DNA of 64,000 bases from Emcibacteraceae bacterium (GTDB lineage: Bacteria > Pseudomonadota > Alphaproteobacteria > Sphingomonadales > Emcibacteraceae): positions 806,001 through 870,000 of the forward strand of contig JAWKXO010000001.1 of assembly GCA_041396985.1 (NCBI GenBank), read 5' to 3'. Below, one piece after another: positions 23,888 to 32,942 of this stretch (positions are counted from its first letter, which is position 1; every line of letters begins with the position of its first letter). A program made the translations under genes and the position numbers. Below the pieces are notes generated by a model that saw only the letters and a program-made list of their open reading frames with translations, was not told the origin of the DNA and made no database searches.

Positions 23888-24888
23888 TATTTGCGTTTAC
23901 TCTCTTTATCGTCATAGGCTTTGACAATTTTTCCAACCAGCTTATGCCTGACAACATCACTGGCATCAAACTCAATAAAGGCAATATCCTTAATATGTCC
24001 CAAGGTCTCAATCGCATCTTTAAGTCCCGATATGTTGCCATCTGGCAAGTCAACCTGCGATGGGTCACCACAAACAACCATGTGACAGTTCTGCCCAAAT
24101 CGGGTCAGGAACATTTTCATTTGCATTGGTGTTGTATTCTGGGCTTCATCTAGAATAACAAAAGCGTCGGACAAAGTCCTTCCCCGCATAAAGGCCAATG
24201 GTGCGACTTCAATTTCCCCTCGTTCAAGGCGTTTTTCCGTTTGCTCCATAGAAATCATCTGGCCAAGGGCATCATAAAGCGGCCTCAGATAAGGATCGAC
24301 TTTTTCCTTTAAATCACCCGGAAGAAAACCAAGTTTCTCCCCCGCTTCGACAGCAGGTCTGGAAAGGATTATTCTTTCAACCTTACCTTCCAGAAGATGT
24401 GAAACGGCCATGGCAACTGCCAGAAATGTTTTGCCGGTACCGGCCGGGCCGAGACCAAAAGTCATTCTTCTTGTTCTTAAAGCTTCAATATATTTTGCCT
24501 GGTTGACTGACCGGGGGGAAATCGTCGTTTTTCTGGTTCGGATGACATTCTCATCAATTGAAATGGCCTCACGGGGCTTGGCAAATTTTACTCGGGGGCT
24601 TTCAAGCATACTGACAAGCCGAATGGCGCCATCCACATCATCAACAGTCACATCATATCCCTGCTCAAGTCTGTTATAAAGATTTAGAAGTACATCCCTT
24701 GACAGATTGCAGGCTTCTTCTGGTCCTTCAAAAGATAATAAATTACCCTTGCCAGAGAGTGTGCAGCCAAATTCATTTTCTATTCGCGCAAGATTGGAAT
24801 TATGTTCACCGTATAGCGCTTGCAGAAGATGATTATCTTCAAACTCAAGCACCCCGGAAGTGAGTTTTACATCGCGTTTTCGTTTCAT
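23887..24888 (-). CDS. ybeZ: PhoH-family ATPase (YbeZ)
   Basis: The 333-residue protein has an N-terminal KH-like region (about 20-90) and a PhoH ATPase domain with Walker A GPAGTGKT and Walker B FVILDEAQNTTPMQMKMFLTR. It is the YbeY partner in most bacteria, probably an RNA helicase-like factor in rRNA metabolism. Located between miaB and ybeY in a tight operon. Confidence 0.94.
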   Translation of the reverse strand: MKRKRDVKLTSGVLEFEDNHLLQALYGEHNSNLARIENEFGCTLSGKGNLLSFEGPEEACNLSRDVLLNLYNRLEQGYDVTVDDVDGAIRLVSMLESPRVKFAKPREAISIDENVIRTRKTTISPRSVNQAKYIEALRTRRMTFGLGPAGTGKTFLAVAMAVSHLLEGKVERIILSRPAVEAGEKLGFLPGDLKEKVDPYLRPLYDALGQMISMEQTEKRLERGEIEVAPLAFMRGRTLSDAFVILDEAQNTTPMQMKMFLTRFGQNCHMVVCGDPSQVDLPDGNISGLKDAIETLGHIKDIAFIEFDASDVVRHKLVGKIVKAYDDKESKRK

Positions 24889-24911
24889 CTATTAAATTTT
24901 ACCTAAAAATA

Positions 24912-26270
24912 TCAGGCAAGTACACCTTGAATATTAAAGGGACCGCCCTCTTCTATCAATACATCAACTATTTTACCGTATAAGTCATCATATGATTTAT
25001 TTCCAAGTGAAATCTGCACTGCCTGCATATATGGACTGCGGCCAAATGCTGCACCCTTCGTTTTACCTGTGCTTTCAACAAGTACCGGCAAAACCCTGCC
25101 AACAACTGAATTGTTAAATGCTGTTTGCTGCTCTTTCAGTAAAGCCTGCAGTTTGGTCAAACGGGTTGATTTCACGTCCTCATCCACCTGATCGTCCATC
25201 AGTGCGGCTGGCGTTCCCGGGCGCGGACTAAATTTAAAGCTATAAGCCTGTGCATAGGTCACTTCACGAACCAGTTGCATGGTCTGCTCAAAATCTTCTT
25301 CTGTTTCACCCGGAAAACCAACAATAAAATCGCCGGACAGGGCAAGGTCAGGACGAATTTTCCTCAATTTGGCAATCGTTCTTTTGTATGATGCGCTATC
25401 ATGTGACCGATTCATGGCTTTCAGAATTTTATCAGACCCCGCCTGCACCGGAAGATGAAGATATGGCATACATTCTTTTACGTCACCATGAACCCTGAGC
25501 AGTTCATCTGTCATATCATGAGGATGTGATGTGGTATATCTGATCCGCTCAAACCCATCAATTTTCGCCAGTTCGGTTATCAGTTCTGGCAACCCCCATT
25601 CATCACCACTCCCAGAAACCCCATGATAGGCATTTACATTCTGTCCCAGCAGGGTAACCTCAACAACACCGGCATCAGCCAGCTTACGGGCATCTTTCAT
25701 TACATCTTCAATAGTTCTGGAAAATTCTGAACCACGCGTATAGGGAACCACACAATAGGTGCAAAATTTATCGCAGCCTTCCTGGATAGTCAGAAATGCA
25801 GTTGGCTTCTTTTTCACATCTTTTTTGGATAGTTGATCAAACTTTTCATCCACCGCGAGATCCGTATCAAGGATTCTTGATTTCTCACCCCGCTGTTTAA
25901 GTGAAATAGACTGTTTAACCATTTTCGGTAAATTGTGATAAGTCTGAGGCCCAAATACCATATCCACGACTGGTGCACGCTTCATGATTTCGGCGCCCTC
26001 AGCCTGCGCAACGCACCCGCCAACGGCCAGAACCATATCTTCACCGTTTTTTTTCTTTTCATCTTTTATTCTACGAATGCGGCCAATATCAGAATAAACT
26101 TTTTCAGCCGCCTTTTCGCGAATATGGCAGGTGTTAAGGACGACAAGGTCCGCCCCTTCAGGTGTATCTGACGGCTCATATCCTTCTGGCGCCATGACGT
26201 CAACCATGCGTTCCGTATCATAGACATTCATCTGACAGCCATATGTTTTAATATATATTTTCTTCTTCAT
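24912..26270 (-). CDS. miaB: tRNA-2-methylthio-N6-dimethylallyladenosine synthase MiaB
   Basis: The 452-residue enzyme methylthiolates i6A37 of tRNA. The N-terminal UPF0004 domain supplies three cysteines (YGCQMN, NTCHIR, GGCVAQ). The radical-SAM cluster CxxxCxxC is in CDKFCTYC with VPYTRG following. A C-terminal TRAM domain runs from about 385 to 450. Both iron-sulfur sites are complete. AGGAA precedes the ATG, eight bases after the plsC stop. Confidence 0.97.
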   Translation of the reverse strand: MKKKIYIKTYGCQMNVYDTERMVDVMAPEGYEPSDTPEGADLVVLNTCHIREKAAEKVYSDIGRIRRIKDEKKKNGEDMVLAVGGCVAQAEGAEIMKRAPVVDMVFGPQTYHNLPKMVKQSISLKQRGEKSRILDTDLAVDEKFDQLSKKDVKKKPTAFLTIQEGCDKFCTYCVVPYTRGSEFSRTIEDVMKDARKLADAGVVEVTLLGQNVNAYHGVSGSGDEWGLPELITELAKIDGFERIRYTTSHPHDMTDELLRVHGDVKECMPYLHLPVQAGSDKILKAMNRSHDSASYKRTIAKLRKIRPDLALSGDFIVGFPGETEEDFEQTMQLVREVTYAQAYSFKFSPRPGTPAALMDDQVDEDVKSTRLTKLQALLKEQQTAFNNSVVGRVLPVLVESTGKTKGAAFGRSPYMQAVQISLGNKSYDDLYGKIVDVLIEEGGPFNIQGVLA

Positions 26271-26278
26271 TTAAATTC

Positions 26279-27076
26279 CTAGTCGTCCACACGCCGAAGA
26301 CGTTCTTCCAGTCTCTTTTCAATTGTCCGTTGGCAATAAGCCGAAAGTTCTTTTCTTGTTTTAAAGAGATTTCTTGATACCGGTTCATGAAAATGAACTT
26401 CAACTTCAATATTCTGTAATTTTAAGAACTCGCTGAAATGTGGACCAATATCCATATCTCCATACCAGGCAACAGACGGTCTGTTTGATCGATTTGTCGG
26501 CATACAGTTTATTCGCTTATAAACCATGCTGACAGGTTGAACCATAAGTTCGACGGGTCGTCCTTCCGTATCCGTCATTGGATGAATATAATTTTCCGTA
26601 ACCCCAAAGAGAGAACTTTTAAACGGCAGAACCACTCCGCCGATTGAAGTGGTTCCTTCTGGAAACAGTATTAAACTATCTCCGCCTCTTATTCGGTCCT
26701 GCATTTCCTCGCGCTGGCTGTGTACCTCAGCCCTCTTTTCACGGTCTATAAAAATTGTTCGCTGTAAAGTTGATAAATAGCCAAGAACAGGCCAGTCAAT
26801 CATATCACGCTTAGCAATAAAGCAGCCTTTAATGATATGGCCCAAAATGATAATATCAAGATAGGATATATGATTACTGACAAATAAAGTCGGTGAGCCT
26901 TCAAGAGCATGTCCAAATGTTTTCACTCTTATATCAAGCGCCAGGCACATTGATTTATGCACCCAATGTGGCCAGGCCTTATAGCCGGGAAACTTGAGTT
27001 TTTTAAACAGTATGGTTGGTGGCAATAAAACCCCAAGATAAACTGCTATCTTTAATAATTTAAAATACTTTCGCAT
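26279..27076 (-). CDS. plsC: 1-acyl-sn-glycerol-3-phosphate acyltransferase (PlsC family)
   Basis: The 265-residue membrane-bound acyltransferase carries the HX4D motif in SNHISYLDIII, then a block FPEGTTSIGG that binds glycerol phosphate. It probably makes phosphatidic acid from lysophosphatidic acid. A hydrophobic helix covers residues 10-25. First gene after the fur terminator on this strand, leading into miaB. Confidence 0.88.
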   Translation of the reverse strand: MRKYFKLLKIAVYLGVLLPPTILFKKLKFPGYKAWPHWVHKSMCLALDIRVKTFGHALEGSPTLFVSNHISYLDIIILGHIIKGCFIAKRDMIDWPVLGYLSTLQRTIFIDREKRAEVHSQREEMQDRIRGGDSLILFPEGTTSIGGVVLPFKSSLFGVTENYIHPMTDTEGRPVELMVQPVSMVYKRINCMPTNRSNRPSVAWYGDMDIGPHFSEFLKLQNIEVEVHFHEPVSRNLFKTRKELSAYCQRTIEKRLEERLRRVDD

Positions 27077-27104
27077 TTAAATTCTAACTCGATATTTAAC
27101 CCAT

Positions 27105-27141
27105 AAAAACAAACACTGTTTAGGTTTCCCTTCACAGTGTT
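27105..27141 (-). terminator. Terminator downstream of fur
   Basis: On the minus strand AACACTGT and ACAGTGTT form a perfect 8-bp stem around a 14-base loop, followed by TGTTTTT. It separates tsaB-rimI-fur from plsC-miaB. Confidence 0.65.
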
Positions 27142-27199
27142 GTCGTCTATAGCACTCATATGCATAAATAGCTATAAATACTATTTTAGGCTAATACAC

Positions 27200-27610
27200 C
27201 TAATTTTTCTTCTTTACACCGTAAAGTTCCATCCGGTGATCAACAAGTTCATAACCAAGTTTTTTGGCAATAGCTTTTTGTAGCTGTTCTATTTCTTCGT
27301 CAAAAAATTCAATTACCTCGCCACTTTCAATATCAATCATATGGTCATGATGGCTTTCCGTAACCAGCTCATATCTTGAGCGACCATCACGAAAATCATG
27401 GCGTTCCAGGATATTTGCCTCTTCAAATAGTCTGACAGTGCGATAGACTGTCGCAATACTAATCTGATTATCGATCTCTGTGGAACGTCTGTAGACTTCC
27501 TCTACATCAGGATGGTCCTCAGCATCGGACAGAACCTTTGCAATGACCCTCCTCTGGTCTGTCATACGCATATTTTTTTCTATACATAATTTTTCGATTG
27601 TAGAAGTCAT
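27200..27610 (-). CDS. fur: Fur-family metalloregulator
   Basis: The 136-residue protein has the Fur winged helix (MTDQRRVIAKVL, ISIATVYRTVRLFEEANIL) and the C-terminal metal-binding dimer domain with HHDHMIDIESGEVIEF. The C-terminal cysteine zinc-site pairs of E. coli Fur are missing, which is common in alphaproteobacterial Fur/Mur proteins. It could therefore respond to iron or manganese. AGGAA six bases upstream supports the start. A plausible controller of the bfd promoter region. Confidence 0.88.
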   Translation of the reverse strand: MTSTIEKLCIEKNMRMTDQRRVIAKVLSDAEDHPDVEEVYRRSTEIDNQISIATVYRTVRLFEEANILERHDFRDGRSRYELVTESHHDHMIDIESGEVIEFFDEEIEQLQKAIAKKLGYELVDHRMELYGVKKKN

Positions 27611-27668
27611 TCCAATTTCCTATTTGTTTCGATCCATCAGTTTGTGCGAATACAAATTTATTCTTCAA

Positions 27669-28148
27669 TTAATCCGTCAGTTGAATTTGCATAACGAGTG
27701 CATCTGTTTTTGCACCATGATGGCCTTTATAATACCCTTTGCGGCGCCCTATTTTTTTAAATGAGCATTTCTGATATAGATTTATTGCCGCATCATTATT
27801 TTCATTTACTTCAAGAAAAAATCTTTTGACAGACTGCTGCTGCAGCCTATTTATGACCCATTCTAAAAGATAGGTAGCATAACCATTACGGCACCATTTT
27901 GGCAATATACAAAATGTAATTATTTCCGCTTCATCCTGAATGTTACGGATCAGAATAAATCCCATTGGCTGCTCTGCATTACTGATCAGATAACTTACAG
28001 TTCCAGGAATTGAGAAAAGTTCAATAAAATCCTTCTCTTTCCATTGCTGTTCATGCTCTTCATAAAATGCTTCCTCATGGATAGCAGATAAAAGCTTTGC
28101 TCCCTCAACACCAACTTCAGAGATCGAAATGTTTTTTTTACTCTTCAT
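27669..28148 (-). CDS. rimI: RimI-like GNAT acetyltransferase
   Basis: The 159-residue GNAT protein carries the acetyl-CoA-binding pattern CILPKWCRNGYATYLLEW followed by VNENNDAAINLYQKCSFKKIGRRKGYY, as in RimI, which acetylates the N-terminus of ribosomal protein S18. Its start overlaps the end of tsaB by 11 bases; the tsaB-rimI pairing is conserved. The canonical R/Q-x-x-G-x-A is RNGYA here. Confidence 0.87.
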   Translation of the reverse strand: MKSKKNISISEVGVEGAKLLSAIHEEAFYEEHEQQWKEKDFIELFSIPGTVSYLISNAEQPMGFILIRNIQDEAEIITFCILPKWCRNGYATYLLEWVINRLQQQSVKRFFLEVNENNDAAINLYQKCSFKKIGRRKGYYKGHHGAKTDALVMQIQLTD

Positions 28149-28833
28149 CGGAAACGATCATAGCTAACGGTGCTGGTTTAATAGCATCCGGTGCCCTTAG
28201 ATAAAGTGGAGAAATTTCATCACTTATAACGGCCATTTCCTGTTTTTTTTCTGCATATTGAGCCATATAATATGCATCAGGAGCATCATATTTTTCAGAA
28301 GAACGAATTTCCAAACCCGATAAAAATTCAGCACCACTACCGATCAGTAAATCTATTTCAGATGTAATTCTTTCTCCTATTTTCCTGACCTGAACTGCTT
28401 CTGCTTTTGAAACAGCTTTAAAAGTACCTTTATCAACATCAAATATTTGGAAATAATTCTCGCCTCGACGAGCATCTATTGCAACAGCAACTTTTCCATT
28501 AAATCCTTTTTCTTCCTCCACAAACTGACACAATATTGCCTCAAGGGTAGTCACAGGAATCACTTTAATATCCAGAGCAAGCGCCAAGCCTTTTGCAGCA
28601 GATAGCCCAATTCTAACCCCTGCAAAAGTTCCCGGGCCAATGGTCACCGCAATTTTTTCAATGTCAGAAATTTTAATGTCACTTTCGATGCATATTTCAT
28701 CAATCATTGGAAGCAGCCGCTCTACATGGCCGCGTGCACGCACCTCGCGCTTGTAAGAAGTGATCATTCCATCCTTAATAAGTGCCGCTGAACAGGCCCC
28801 AAGTGTCGTATCAATTGCTAAAATATAGGTCAT
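28138..28833 (-). CDS. tsaB: tRNA threonylcarbamoyladenosine biosynthesis protein TsaB
   Basis: The 231-residue ASKHA-fold protein starts ILAIDTTLGACSAAL and contains VTIGPGTFAGVRIGLSAAKGLA, the hallmark of TsaB. It forms the TsaBDE complex that makes t6A37 in tRNA. It is the first gene of tsaB-rimI-fur. Confidence 0.94.
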   Translation of the reverse strand: MTYILAIDTTLGACSAALIKDGMITSYKREVRARGHVERLLPMIDEICIESDIKISDIEKIAVTIGPGTFAGVRIGLSAAKGLALALDIKVIPVTTLEAILCQFVEEEKGFNGKVAVAIDARRGENYFQIFDVDKGTFKAVSKAEAVQVRKIGERITSEIDLLIGSGAEFLSGLEIRSSEKYDAPDAYYMAQYAEKKQEMAVISDEISPLYLRAPDAIKPAPLAMIVSDEE

Positions 28834-28945
28834 TTATCGGTTAAGTTTCTTAATTAATTTTTACAGATATTTTTAAAGGTTTTTCTGGTATAGTTTGCAC
28901 TGAAAAACATATAAATAATTAAATACTATAATTCGAGGGATAATA

Positions 28946-29983
28946 TTGAAAAAACTCATTATTCAGTTTTGTCTAATAATTTTGTTCAATTCATTTTATA
29001 CATCTTTGGCTATCGCTCAAAGCGAGGACAGTGCCGTGATAATTATGTATCATCGGTTTGGCGAAGAAGGTTTTCCCACAACCAATGTAAAGCTTTCCCA
29101 GTTTGATCAACATATCGCCGAACTCAGTAAAGATAACTATAATATTGTCCCTCTCAGAACCATTGTTGAGGCCCTGAAAAATAAACAGGGTCTGCCTCCA
29201 AGAACCATTGCCGTAACAATTGATGATGGATATCTTTCTATTTATAAAGAAGCCTGGCCGCGATTAAAAGCAGCGGGCATTCCGATTACTCTGTTTATTT
29301 CGACAGAATCCGTGAATGATCAGAATCCCAGCTCAATGACCTGGGACCAGATTAGAGAACTTGATGCTGATCCTTTGGTGGAAATCGGGCATCATGGACA
29401 TGCCCATGCCCATATGACCGAAATCAGCAACGATGAAGCCAAAGCCGATATAGAAGAGGCAGATAAAATATACCTGCGGGAACTGGGCTATATTCCTGAT
29501 TTATTTGCCTACCCTTACGGTGAATTTTCAGAGAATATGATTGAAATTGCAAAAAGCAAAAATTATGAGGCCGCTTTTGCACAATATTCCAGTGCGGCAA
29601 ACAGTCGCAACGATATTATGGCCCTGCCCCGCTTTGCATTTAATGAAAATTATGCGGATATTGACCGTTTTAAACTGATCATTAATTCAAGAGCATTACC
29701 GGTAAAAGATATATTGCCGCGAACGGCAGATCTGGACGTAAACCCGCCTTCAGTCGGATTTACAGTTGATGACAGTATAAAAGGACTGGGTGCCATGAAC
29801 TGCTTTCCATCCCATATTGATAAGGCCGCTCGTATCAATCTTATTGGCACGAACAGAGTTGAAGTTCGATTTGACGAACCTTTCCCGCCGGGGCGCAGCA
29901 GAATAAACTGCACAATGCCTGGTCCGGATGGCAGATGGTACTGGTTTGGAATGCCATTTTTTAGATTAAATACAGTCAATTAA
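28946..29983 (+). CDS. Secreted polysaccharide deacetylase
   Basis: A 345-residue exported protein with a TTG start, supported by GAGGGA seven bases upstream, and a signal peptide ending SLAIA. The NodB-like domain shows VAVTIDDGYLSIY (catalytic Asp and metal-binding Asp), GHHGHAHAHMT (metal-binding His residues) and FAYPYGEFSEN. It should remove acetyl groups from a surface or wall polysaccharide. The C-terminal 110 residues are a separate beta-type extension of unknown role. Convergent with nfuA, 2 bases apart. Confidence 0.87.
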   Translation: MKKLIIQFCLIILFNSFYTSLAIAQSEDSAVIIMYHRFGEEGFPTTNVKLSQFDQHIAELSKDNYNIVPLRTIVEALKNKQGLPPRTIAVTIDDGYLSIYKEAWPRLKAAGIPITLFISTESVNDQNPSSMTWDQIRELDADPLVEIGHHGHAHAHMTEISNDEAKADIEEADKIYLRELGYIPDLFAYPYGEFSENMIEIAKSKNYEAAFAQYSSAANSRNDIMALPRFAFNENYADIDRFKLIINSRALPVKDILPRTADLDVNPPSVGFTVDDSIKGLGAMNCFPSHIDKAARINLIGTNRVEVRFDEPFPPGRSRINCTMPGPDGRWYWFGMPFFRLNTVN

Positions 29984-29985
29984 GC

Positions 29986-30534
29986 CTATTCGACTGATTC
30001 GACGCTTTCCACTTCCGGGATATAATGCTTAAGTAGATTTTGAATGCCATATTTAAGAGTTGCCGTAGAGCTCGGGCAACCCGAACAGGCACCCTGCATT
30101 CTTAAATAAACGATACCGTCACGGAAACCGTGATAGGTAATATCACCACCGTCCCTCGCCACGGCGGGACGTACGCGAGTATCCAGCAGCTCAGTTATCT
30201 GGGCCACAATTTCAGGATCAGCCCCATCATCAACAATATGGTCTTCTGCATCACCAGTTACAATCGGCAACCCTGCTGTATAATGCTCCATTATGGTGCC
30301 CAGAATTGCCGGTTTTAGCTCGTTCCAATCCTTATCATTATTTTCTACTGTAATAAAATCAGATCCTAAAAAGACAGCAGAAACTCCATCGATTGAGAAT
30401 AAAGCCTGTGCCAACGGTGAAATACCAGCCGCATCTTTATTTTCAAAAAACATTGTCCCACTTTCAAGAACAACTTCACCTGGAATAAATTTCAAAGTTG
30501 CTGGATTGGGTGTTTGTTCTGTCTGGATAAACAT
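29986..30534 (-). CDS. nfuA: NfuA-type iron-sulfur cluster carrier
   Basis: The 182-residue protein starts MFIQTEQTPNPATLKF (Nfu N-terminal domain) and ends with a NifU domain carrying the CxxC in ACSGCPSS. It carries Fe-S clusters to apo-enzymes, such as the MiaB here. Length and arrangement are those of alphaproteobacterial and mitochondrial NFU1. Confidence 0.93.
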   Translation of the reverse strand: MFIQTEQTPNPATLKFIPGEVVLESGTMFFENKDAAGISPLAQALFSIDGVSAVFLGSDFITVENNDKDWNELKPAILGTIMEHYTAGLPIVTGDAEDHIVDDGADPEIVAQITELLDTRVRPAVARDGGDITYHGFRDGIVYLRMQGACSGCPSSTATLKYGIQNLLKHYIPEVESVESVE

Positions 30535-30613
30535 AATTAATACCTGTCTCTAATATATTTATTATTTAGATAGTGAGGAACTGAAGATTATTCAAGATTA
30601 GTATATTAAATAT

Positions 30614-31087
30614 TTATGCGAATTTATCTATTTCATCATCCGTCATATTGCCCGGAACAACTAGGACTGGCATGTGGAGCATATTAAGAAGTACCTCGCG
30701 AAAGCTTCTGATCAATGGGCCTGGGTCACCTTCCACGTCAGCGCCAAGGACAAGAAGATGAATTTCACGATCCTCCGCAATTACTTCACAAATCACCTCT
30801 TCCGGCTTGCCTTTTCGGATAATGGCTTCTGCATCAAGACCTGAAATTCTTTTAATTTCACGAAGATGGCTATCGACCAGCTCTTTAGCCTCTTCCATCG
30901 CTTCCTCTTCCATCAGATGCCTGACTGATGTCCAGTGCTGAAAATCTGCCGGTGGAATAATATATAACATCAGAATGCTGCCACCCACTTTTTCAGCACG
31001 TTTACTGGCAAGTCTAAGCACCTTTTTAAATTCTGGTGTATCATCCGCGATGATCAGAAACTTCCATTTACTCTGTTGCCCGGACAT
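30614..31087 (-). CDS. Universal stress protein UspA family
   Basis: A 157-residue single UspA domain: FLIIADDTPEFKKVLRLA at the start and a C-terminal LVLGADVEG...VPVLVVPG region. The G-x2-G-x9-G ATP-binding motif is imperfect (GADVEGDPGPLIRS), so it may not bind ATP. AGGGG precedes the ATG. Lies between DUF2333 and nfuA on the same strand. Confidence 0.85.
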   Translation of the reverse strand: MSGQQSKWKFLIIADDTPEFKKVLRLASKRAEKVGGSILMLYIIPPADFQHWTSVRHLMEEEAMEEAKELVDSHLREIKRISGLDAEAIIRKGKPEEVICEVIAEDREIHLLVLGADVEGDPGPLIRSFREVLLNMLHMPVLVVPGNMTDDEIDKFA

Positions 31088-31164
31088 AAAAACCCCTTTA
31101 TCTGGCCATATTCATTTTTGATGTCTATTTTGCCATTCAAAAGATCAATTTTGCAAGCGGATAT

Positions 31165-32121
31165 TTATTTCTGCAAAATATTGGTAATTTCTCTAAGTTG
31201 CGTTCTCGCCCTCAACAGATAGAAGCCTTCTGCAGCAAGATGATTCTGAAATATTAGCCCATCAACAGCGCAATTTGATATGATCATAGGATCCATACTG
31301 ATTACCGATTCAAACGAGGCTTCCATATCATCCCAGCTTGATGCAATGTCCCGGTTCGTAATGACCTGCTTAAAATCCTTGCGAAGCCCTTTGAGTATTA
31401 AACTATAGGCATAAGCCTGACCTTTAACGTTAAAGAATAAATCATCAGCACCCAGATCAAGTACACACCCAAAACCATTTTTTATATATGCATCTATGCT
31501 TGCGGATGATGCACCCAGATCAAGAGCAATTCTGTCTAGCGTTGCCAGAAGATTATCAGCACGCTTTTCAAATACGGCATTTCCGGTCGCCAAACGCTTG
31601 TTATAGATAATGAGCTGTTCCATCGCTTTATTATATTGCTGCTCAGACGTAGCCACCGGCATTAATGATGTTGAAGGGTTCCACCACCAAATATTTCCTG
31701 AATATTGTAATAGGCCCGAAACCTCCTGTAGATCCGGATCAACAGCACTGGAGCCACGGGTGCGGCCAAGCTGGTCCACCAGTTCATAGCTAAATCTGGC
31801 AATAGCAGAAATAATGCCTGTCTGAAAATTGGCCATATTATCGAGAAATGCCCCCGGTTTAAAAATAGGGTCGTTTGCTACCCAGCTATGCTGGTTCACT
31901 TCCCGGTCGATAAGGGCAATACTAGCAGCAACAGCATTGCTGCCTTGAGAAACAGTTTGTGGTCCAAAATCAGGATTATCATCAATTTTATGAATAAGGA
32001 ACATACCAACAGGATAATAAAGTAATAATAATAATATTATCACCACAGCCAGTCTTTTGATTATTTTCAGACTGATGGTTTCTTTAAGCCAATATCCAAT
32101 ATCTTTTGCGGTTTCCCACAT
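31165..32121 (-). CDS. DUF2333 family inner-membrane protein
   Basis: A 318-residue protein with one N-terminal membrane helix (VVIILLLLLYYPVGMFLI) and a large periplasmic domain with the conserved WWWNPSTSLMP and WVANDPIF segments of DUF2333. Function unknown. The ATG at 32121 has AGGA six bases upstream; the in-frame TTG two codons earlier is not needed. Confidence 0.82.
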   Translation of the reverse strand: MWETAKDIGYWLKETISLKIIKRLAVVIILLLLLYYPVGMFLIHKIDDNPDFGPQTVSQGSNAVAASIALIDREVNQHSWVANDPIFKPGAFLDNMANFQTGIISAIARFSYELVDQLGRTRGSSAVDPDLQEVSGLLQYSGNIWWWNPSTSLMPVATSEQQYNKAMEQLIIYNKRLATGNAVFEKRADNLLATLDRIALDLGASSASIDAYIKNGFGCVLDLGADDLFFNVKGQAYAYSLILKGLRKDFKQVITNRDIASSWDDMEASFESVISMDPMIISNCAVDGLIFQNHLAAEGFYLLRARTQLREITNILQK

Positions 32122-32195
32122 AGCCAATCCTGTTGATTTATTATTTATTATAGATGGCGCAGAATAGTGTCATTTTCAACCCCCTGCCGAAAAAA

Positions 32196-32882
32196 TCAGT
32201 CTGTCGGAATTTTAACTGAAATTCTTTCCGATGAGCCGCTCACACCTGGGAAATTGGTAAAAAAGGCTTGCACCAAATATGGCATTATTTCATGGAGATT
32301 GGCATTACGACCAGTGCTAGTTACCTCACCTTCATAAAGATTTTGTGCATTATCCTTATTTGGTTTTATAACCATTTTCAAATGACGTGTATAATTCGTA
32401 TATGTGCGAACTGAAGGGGCCATTCCAAGTGGATAATATCCGAATGGGTCATAAAAACCACCGTAATAATAAGGGCTTCCATAAAAAGCACTGCCATAAT
32501 AATAAGGATTTCGATAAGGAAACCAGGGGTTATAATAACCACCGTAATATCCGTATCCCATAAAACCATACATTCCAGGAGATGTGCGAACAACCTGCTG
32601 ACCACCATCGACACCATAGCCTAATTCAACAATCAGGTCGGCTTTTTCACCATTGGCAGGGACATAACCAAAGCTTCCAAGTGCATTACCCACCAAAGAC
32701 GCGTAATTTGCAAATTCAATACTGCCTTTATTTGCCGGATCCATAGGAACTATAACAATTTTTTCGCCAGACGGCTGGGGAAGCTGATGAAAACGCATCA
32801 CATTTGTACTAATAGATTGCGTACAGGATGCCAGTAAGCTTACGGCCAGAACGGATACAAAGATTTTAAAATATTTACCCAT
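32196..32882 (-). CDS. DUF4136-like lipoprotein with tyrosine/glycine-rich insert
   Basis: A 228-residue lipoprotein (LLASC lipobox, Cys 20). The domain resembles DUF4136: RFHQLPQP...IVIVPMDPANKGSIEFANYASLVGNALGSFGY, then ADLIVELGYGVDGG, and a C-terminal RHLKMVI/YEGEVTSTG segment. In the middle lies a 60-residue stretch dominated by Tyr, Gly, Phe and Pro (repeated YYG, FYG, NPYYY), probably surface-exposed and disordered. Role unknown; envelope location inferred from the lipobox. Confidence 0.75.
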   Translation of the reverse strand: MGKYFKIFVSVLAVSLLASCTQSISTNVMRFHQLPQPSGEKIVIVPMDPANKGSIEFANYASLVGNALGSFGYVPANGEKADLIVELGYGVDGGQQVVRTSPGMYGFMGYGYYGGYYNPWFPYRNPYYYGSAFYGSPYYYGGFYDPFGYYPLGMAPSVRTYTNYTRHLKMVIKPNKDNAQNLYEGEVTSTGRNANLHEIMPYLVQAFFTNFPGVSGSSERISVKIPTD

Positions 32883-32942
32883 AATCCTACCTTACATTTT
32901 TACTCTCAGATTATCAAATATTACTTTATCATTGTGGCATAA

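Noticed and set aside
27611..27668. Autoregulatory Fur box in front of fur
   Set aside because: The short gap to rimI has AT-rich sequence but no convincing dyad matching a Fur, Mur or Irr site.
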